Assembly (NCBI GenBank): GCA_025934635.1
Contig: JAICWX010000300.1
Coordinates: 1-10,472 of the forward strand
DNA: 10,472 bases
DNA from: Streptosporangiaceae bacterium
GTDB lineage: Bacteria > Actinomycetota > Actinomycetes > Streptosporangiales > Streptosporangiaceae
Reading direction: 5' to 3'
Shown here: piece after piece, positions 6,646 through 10,472 of the stretch
Layout: each line of letters begins with the position of its first letter
How positions within the stretch are numbered: the stretch's first letter is position 1
Translations under genes and position numbers: made by a program
Notes under the pieces: model-generated
What the model was told of the DNA's origin: nothing
What the model saw: the letters and a program-made list of their open reading frames with translations, nothing else
Databases searched by the model: none

Positions 6646-7482
6646 ATGCAGATCCAGATGGTCACCTTCAGCGCAGCCAAGGACGGCAACGCGCCCGGCG
6701 AGTGGCAGGACGGCGCCAGCGGCGGGGTCATCCCCGACGGCACCGGGGCGCCGCACCGGGCCCGCTTCATCGTGCTCGACGGCGCGACCACGGCCTATGA
6801 CCCGGTGCGCTGGGTGGATCAGCTGGTGCGGTCGTTCGCGCCGCCGCCGGGCGGCGCGGCGGGATCCGGGGGAGCCCAAGGTCCCCGGCTCGAGCCCGCC
6901 GCCATGCGGGCCTGGTTCGCCGAGATGCAGGATCGCTGGGCCAAGGACGTGCGGGACTTCGACAGCATCATCGAGGAGCGCAAGTTCGCCGAGGTCGGCT
7001 CGTTCGCGACCCTGCTCGGCTTCGAGATCTACGGGCTCGACGGCCCCGAGCCCTACTGGCGGGCGGTCGCGCTCGGCGACACGGTGCTCTTCCACGTCCG
7101 GGCGGGGCGGCTGATCGCCGCGTTCCCGCCGCTGGGGCCCGAGGACTTCGGCACCCTGCCGGACGGCGTGCACACCTCGCCCGCCAGCCTGGACAAGATG
7201 ACCGAGCGCCTGCTCCTCGGCGGCGGCGTGCTCGAGGCCGGCGATTTCCTGTTCGCGGCCACCGACGCGATGGCGCAATGGATCCTGCGTACCATCGCCC
7301 ATGGTGAGGCCAAGGTGTGGGACACCCTCACCACGCTGGCCCATCCCGACGTGTTCGCCCAGCTGGTCGCGGATCAACGCAAAGAGCAGGACGGCTCGAG
7401 GAGATTGAAGAACGACGACGTGACGCTCATGCGTCTGCGGATGCTGGCCAGCCAGCCCGCCTACCTGCTGGCCTGCCGGTGA
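6646..7482 (+). CDS. PP2C-type Ser/Thr protein phosphatase
   Basis: This 278-residue soluble protein has the compact bacterial PP2C pattern: FIVLDGATTA with D45-G46, FATLLGF (120-126) and VALGDTVLFHV with G144-D145, FLFAATDAMAQW with D207, and the terminal KNDDVTLMRL with D257-D258. These Asp residues correspond to the metal ligands of PP2C phosphatases, so catalysis looks intact. A Gly/Pro-rich insertion occupies ~66-80. It should reverse phosphorylation made by the downstream kinase. The ATG at 6646 has no visible Shine-Dalgarno sequence and lies 12 nt after the vWA stop, suggesting translation by reinitiation. Its 3' end overlaps the kinase start by 4 nt (GTGA). The N-terminus is slightly shorter than in classical PP2C proteins. 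The phosphatase call is good; specific substrates are not known. Confidence 0.85.
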   Translation: MQIQMVTFSAAKDGNAPGEWQDGASGGVIPDGTGAPHRARFIVLDGATTAYDPVRWVDQLVRSFAPPPGGAAGSGGAQGPRLEPAAMRAWFAEMQDRWAKDVRDFDSIIEERKFAEVGSFATLLGFEIYGLDGPEPYWRAVALGDTVLFHVRAGRLIAAFPPLGPEDFGTLPDGVHTSPASLDKMTERLLLGGGVLEAGDFLFAATDAMAQWILRTIAHGEAKVWDTLTTLAHPDVFAQLVADQRKEQDGSRRLKNDDVTLMRLRMLASQPAYLLACR

Positions 7483-9347
7483 CCGCGTATCCGGCCGCGG
7501 GCGACTACTACAAGGCGGTGCAGGCGCCGTCCCGGACCTTCACCGTGCCGACGCTGCAGGCGGCCCAGTTCGTCTGGGACAGCCTCGGGCCGACGCTGGC
7601 CCGGGGCAGCAGCGCGGTGGTGTTCCAGGCCTCGGTGGAGGGCAAGCCCCAGGCGCTGCGCTGCTACATCAGGAACGACGCCTCCAGCCGGGACCGGTAC
7701 AGCGCGCTGAACGCCTACCTGGCCAGCCATGACCTCAGCCCGTACGTGTCGGGCGCCATCTGGCTGGACGAGGCCATCGTGGTCAACCGGACGAGCTGGC
7801 CGGTGCTGACCATGGAGTGGATCGACGGGCGGACCCTGAACGAGTACGTGGACTTCCTGGTGACGGGGTCCAACACGGTCGCCCTGACCACGCTGGCCGG
7901 CCGGTGGCGCGAGCTGGTCGCGCTGCTGCAGCGCAGCGAGTTCGGTCACGGCGACCTGCAGCACGGCAACGTCATGGTGGACCAGGAGGGCCAGCTGCGC
8001 CTGGTCGACTTCGACGGGGTGTGGATCCCGCAGCTGGCCAGCCAGTCCCCGCCCAGCGAGTTCGGCCACCCGAACTACCAGCATCCCGGGCTGCGTATCT
8101 GGGACCGCTGGGTCGACACGTTCTCGGCCCTGGTCATCTACCTGTCGCTGACCGCGCTCGGCCGGGAGCCCGCGCTCTGGCTGGCCCTGTACAACTCCAA
8201 GAACCTGCTGTTCGCCAAGAACGACTTCTTCGCCCCGTTCGAGACCGAGGTGTGGAAGCAGCTGGCCGCGCTGCGCGACCCGCAGATCGACGCGCTTACC
8301 CAAAGGCTGCGGGCGTGCTGCGCCCCGGACTGGGTGCCCGCCGTAAGCCTGGAGATGCTGCTGGACCAGCCGGTGCCGTCCCCGGCGGCCCCGGCCAGCC
8401 CGGCGTCGCCGGTGTCCCGCCCGGTCCCGGCCGGGCCGCGCTGGTGGGAGCAGCCGTCCACCGGCACCGGCACCGGTACCGGCACGCCCTCCCGTTCCAG
8501 GCCGCAAGCGCCTGCGGGGTCCTCGTCTGGCTCCCGCCCCGCTACTCCCTCCTCCCCGGGTCCGTCCTACCCGACCGTTCCCAGGATCCCCGGAGTTCCC
8601 AGCGGTTCCGGAGTTCCCAGCGGTTCCGGGGCTTCCGGCGGTTCCGGGGTTCCTGGCGGTTCCGGGGTTCCCGGCGGTTCTGCGGTTTCCGGGGGTTCTG
8701 GCGTTCCCGGGGGTTCCGGGGTTCCCGGCGGCCCGGCGGCTTCCGGCTCCCCGGCCGGCTACCCGGCGGCTCCCACCGGCCCGTCCGGCGCGTCGGCGTC
8801 CGGGGGCGTGACCCTTCCCACTCCGCCCCCGCTGTCCGCGCCGCTCAGCACGGCCGGCACCGGGCCGCTGCCGCAGCTGAGCCAGAAGATGGTGCCACCG
8901 GGCGACACCATCTGGTGGTCCCTGCCGGGAGCCGCGTCCGGCCGGGGTCAGCCCGGCTCACCCCCGCCGGGCTCACCCCCGCCGGGCTCAGCCCCGCCCG
9001 GCTCACCTTGGCCTGGCTCACCCCCGCCCGGCTCACCCCCGCCCGGGCCGTACGGTTCCGTGCCGCCCGCGCCCGTGCCCCGGGGGTACGCGCCCTACGG
9101 GGGCCAGGTCCAGCCGGGCCCGGGGCCGTCCTACCCGGCGCAGCCGTCACCCGCCCCGGTGGCCAAGCCACAGCAGTCGGGTTCGGTGCTCGGCGCCATC
9201 GCGCTCGGCCTGGGGATCGTGCTCCTGATCATCGGCGCGGCCAGTAGCGTGCCCCTCGTCGTGCTCATCGGCCTGGGGGCGGGGGCGTGGGGCATCTGGC
9301 GGCTGGTCACCGCGACCGGGAACAGCCCGAAGCCGCCCGGCACCTGA
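7479..9347 (+). CDS. Membrane-anchored divergent Ser/Thr protein kinase with disordered repeat linker
   Basis: This 622-residue protein starts at the GTG overlapping the phosphatase stop. The kinase domain spans ~35-295: glycine loop LARGSSAVVF (40-49), ALR (59-61) where the usual A-x-K lysine is Arg, EWIDGRTLNEYV, catalytic loop HGDLQHGNV with D159 and N164, VDFDG with D177 in place of DFG, then FGHPNYQHPG and DTFSALVIYLSL. Relatives I recall share A-V-R-C-F and D-Y-D-G at these points, so the changes look like family features rather than decay. Residues ~297-565 are a disordered Pro/Gly/Ser linker with GT, GVPGGS and PPGSP repeats and two Trp-Trp motifs (W322-W323, W479-W480). Two transmembrane helices (~570-588, 591-610) anchor the C-terminus. 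With the vWA and PP2C genes just upstream it completes a TerY-P-like triad. In the same frame an earlier start at 7317 would overlap the phosphatase by 166 nt and is rejected. Confidence 0.85.
   Translation: MTAYPAAGDYYKAVQAPSRTFTVPTLQAAQFVWDSLGPTLARGSSAVVFQASVEGKPQALRCYIRNDASSRDRYSALNAYLASHDLSPYVSGAIWLDEAIVVNRTSWPVLTMEWIDGRTLNEYVDFLVTGSNTVALTTLAGRWRELVALLQRSEFGHGDLQHGNVMVDQEGQLRLVDFDGVWIPQLASQSPPSEFGHPNYQHPGLRIWDRWVDTFSALVIYLSLTALGREPALWLALYNSKNLLFAKNDFFAPFETEVWKQLAALRDPQIDALTQRLRACCAPDWVPAVSLEMLLDQPVPSPAAPASPASPVSRPVPAGPRWWEQPSTGTGTGTGTPSRSRPQAPAGSSSGSRPATPSSPGPSYPTVPRIPGVPSGSGVPSGSGASGGSGVPGGSGVPGGSAVSGGSGVPGGSGVPGGPAASGSPAGYPAAPTGPSGASASGGVTLPTPPPLSAPLSTAGTGPLPQLSQKMVPPGDTIWWSLPGAASGRGQPGSPPPGSPPPGSAPPGSPWPGSPPPGSPPPGPYGSVPPAPVPRGYAPYGGQVQPGPGPSYPAQPSPAPVAKPQQSGSVLGAIALGLGIVLLIIGAASSVPLVVLIGLGAGAWGIWRLVTATGNSPKPPGT
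8592..8735 (+). repeat. Eight 18-bp tandem repeats in the kinase linker
   Basis: Eight consecutive imperfect 18-bp units, type GGGGTTCCCGGCGGTTCC, begin in frame at codon 372 of the kinase and encode the hexapeptide G-V-P-(G/S)-G-S with variants. The first two units are identical; divergence grows toward the 3' end. This is a coding minisatellite prone to length change, not a CRISPR array. Confidence 0.9.
8955..9044 (+). repeat. Six 15-bp tandem repeats in the kinase linker
   Basis: Six 15-bp units of type GGCTCACCCCCGCCC run without gaps and in frame, encoding G-S-P-P-P five-residue units with two variants (third unit GSAPP, fourth GSPWP). They lie between the second Trp-Trp motif and the membrane helices, extending the polyproline-like spacer. 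Confidence 0.9.
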
Positions 9348-9352
9348 GCCCG

Positions 9353-10472
9353 CTACGGCGTCTTTATCCATTCCAGCCTGTTCCAGTACGCCAGCAGGTC
9401 GCCGTCGTTGGTCCCGATCATGACCACCATGACGTTCTGCTCGTTGTCGGTGCTGACGATGACCGGGCCTGCGGGCTTTATATTGACGAACTCAGCGATG
9501 CTGCCCGTCATGCCGGGCGTCTTGATGGTGAAGCTGGACTGGCACTCGACGAGGAAATTGCTGAAGTTCCCGTTGGTGGTGCACTCTCTGCGCTTGGCGA
9601 ACTTCGCCTTCGTGAGATTGGCGCTGAGCCCGCTGGCGAGAGCGGTCCGGCTGGGGTACTGGTAGTAGACGATCGTGCTCGCGGCCAGGCCCCGCAGTTG
9701 CTGGCACTGGACCACCGCGTTGGCGCCGAAATCAGTGCCGCCGTCGAAGCAGCGGCCCCGGCTCTGTACCGCGGTCGGGATCTTGGCCGCCAGGATGCTG
9801 AGCTGCGACGGAGGGCTCGGGTCGGCCGACGGATCGGGTGAGGAGGCCGGGCTGGAGTTGGTGCTGGCTGGCGGGTTCGAGGACTGGGACGCAGACGGCG
9901 ACGACACCGTCTTGGCCGGGAACGGGCTCAGGTGCGCGACCGCCGCGACCCCTAGGTAGCCGGCGATGAGCGCGATGGCCGCGGCGATCCCCACCGTGTT
10001 GCGGTTGAGCAGCTTGGGCCGCTGCGACTGCCGCCCCGGCAGCCGCCCGGCCGGCAGCGGCAGCGGGAAACCAGGCTCTCCCTCGGGCGCCGCGCCGCCC
10101 GGAGCCCCGCCCCGGCCTCCGCCGCTTCCGGTTCCGCTGCCCGGGATCCCGCCCGGCGCGGCCGGACCGCCCCAGGCTCCCCCCGCCGCGGGTCCGCTCG
10201 CCCCGGCAACATCACCCATGGGCCCGGTACCCACCGGACCGGTGCCCACCGGACCGCTGCCCACCGGACCGCTGCCCACCGGACCGCTGCCGTCCATCGG
10301 GCCCGTGGCCACTGGGCCGCCGCTGACCGGACCTGTGACCCCTGGGCCGCCACCAGCCGTGCCCGCGGTCCCTGGGGCGCCACTGGCCTGTCCTGCGCCC
10401 CCCGGGCTGCCGCTGGCCCGTCCGGTGCCACCGCGTCCCGTGCCGTACCCCGGCTCGCTGTCGCTCGCGGCG
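9353..10472 (-). CDS. Membrane protein with Gly/Pro linker and extracellular four-Cys domain (5' partial)
   Basis: The stop TAG is at 9353-9355 and the frame stays open to the right edge, so the N-terminus lies outside. A GTG at 10312 could start a 319-residue protein, but the same Gly/Pro/Ser/Thr-rich composition continues upstream for another 53 codons with no start codon, favouring a longer protein. Numbered from that GTG: a low-complexity linker (1-100) with GSGPV repeats, a basic QRPKLLNRN stop-transfer flank, one transmembrane helix (~106-128), a Ser/Pro stalk (135-170), and an extracellular domain (171-319) with C188, C203, C244 and C257, likely two disulfides. Phrases such as STIVYYQYPSRTALASGL and MIGTNDGDLLAYWNRLEW resemble the C-terminal sensor domains of actinobacterial receptor Ser/Thr kinases. 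That is recognition from memory; the kinase domain would be off-window. It converges with the kinase gene, 5 nt between stops. Confidence 0.7.
   Translation of the reverse strand, partial: AASDSEPGYGTGRGGTGRASGSPGGAGQASGAPGTAGTAGGGPGVTGPVSGGPVATGPMDGSGPVGSGPVGSGPVGTGPVGTGPMGDVAGASGPAAGGAWGGPAAPGGIPGSGTGSGGGRGGAPGGAAPEGEPGFPLPLPAGRLPGRQSQRPKLLNRNTVGIAAAIALIAGYLGVAAVAHLSPFPAKTVSSPSASQSSNPPASTNSSPASSPDPSADPSPPSQLSILAAKIPTAVQSRGRCFDGGTDFGANAVVQCQQLRGLAASTIVYYQYPSRTALASGLSANLTKAKFAKRRECTTNGNFSNFLVECQSSFTIKTPGMTGSIAEFVNIKPAGPVIVSTDNEQNVMVVMIGTNDGDLLAYWNRLEWIKTP
10221..10295 (-). repeat. Five 15-bp tandem repeats encoding GSGPV/GTGPV
   Basis: Five 15-bp units (plus-strand type GGACCGCTGCCCACC) are arranged without gaps; two central units are identical. 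On the minus strand they encode G-(S/T)-G-P-V pentapeptides in the linker before the transmembrane helix. The flanking linker up to the window edge is the same composition but less regular. Confidence 0.85.

Noticed and set aside
7317..7478. Upstream start for the kinase at 7317
   Set aside because: It would overlap the phosphatase by 166 nt and add a motif-free Arg/Ala-rich extension. The GTGA overlap at 7479 matches the arrangement at 4957.
7461..8507. 348-codon minus-strand frame opposite the kinase
   Set aside because: It is antisense to the kinase catalytic domain, has biased composition and no domain; judged a shadow frame.
8592..8735. CRISPR-like regular repeats
   Set aside because: Units are contiguous without spacers, are in frame with the kinase, and encode a simple hexapeptide; this is a coding minisatellite.
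7817..9247. 476-codon plus-strand frame overlapping the kinase
   Set aside because: It is an alternative frame of the same DNA; the kinase frame carries the catalytic motifs and this one gives Arg/Pro-rich sequence without motifs.
9952..10431. 159-codon minus-strand frame with repeated VRWAA units
   Set aside because: It is an out-of-frame reading of the GSGPV-coding repeats in the membrane protein gene; the repeated peptide is a by-product of the DNA repeat.

Overview
The window comes from a high-GC actinobacterium. The evidence is strong G/C bias at third codon positions, GTG starts, GTGA stop/start overlaps, proline/glycine/alanine-rich linkers, and families typical of Actinobacteria (a MmyB-type XRE regulator, DUF2630). 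The genus cannot be fixed from this sequence; a Streptosporangiales/Streptomyces-like relative is only a guess.

Positions 1-2972, plus strand, look like ordinary chromosomal housekeeping or accessory genes: the 3' part of an XRE/MmyB-type transcription regulator, an AlkZ-like winged-helix protein (possible DNA glycosylase) whose start codon lies in a 19-bp tandem duplication, a small DUF2630 protein, and a fumarylacetoacetate-hydrolase (FAH) family enzyme. Two back-to-back stem-loops at 2971-3026 probably end this transcription unit.

Positions 3165-9347, plus strand, form the main feature. Six tightly packed genes look like one operon: a PrsW-type intramembrane metalloprotease with a proline-rich tail, a small secreted or membrane-anchored protein, a two-helix membrane protein with a C-terminal zinc ribbon, a von Willebrand A (vWA) protein with an intact MIDAS, a PP2C-type phosphatase, and a membrane-anchored divergent Ser/Thr kinase with a very long disordered repeat linker. 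The last three match the 'TerY-P triad' (vWA + PP2C + kinase) described by comparative genomics of tellurite-resistance-type stress systems. Here the triad is joined to a protease and membrane partners and has no TerD-family gene in view. A Trp-Trp motif (consensus xWW[EDQS]) recurs five times in the linkers or tails of the three multi-pass membrane proteins and is absent from the two soluble proteins. This suggests a shared docking motif. The likely logic is a membrane phospho-signalling module, with kinase and phosphatase acting in opposition, vWA as a Mg-dependent scaffold, and PrsW as the proteolytic output or regulator.

Positions 9353-10472, minus strand, converge on the kinase with only 5 nt between stop codons. 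The gene encodes a Gly/Pro-rich linker, one transmembrane helix and an extracellular four-cysteine domain. Its reading frame is open through the window edge, so it is 5'-partial. The layout resembles the C-terminal half of an actinobacterial receptor Ser/Thr kinase, but the N-terminal part is out of view.
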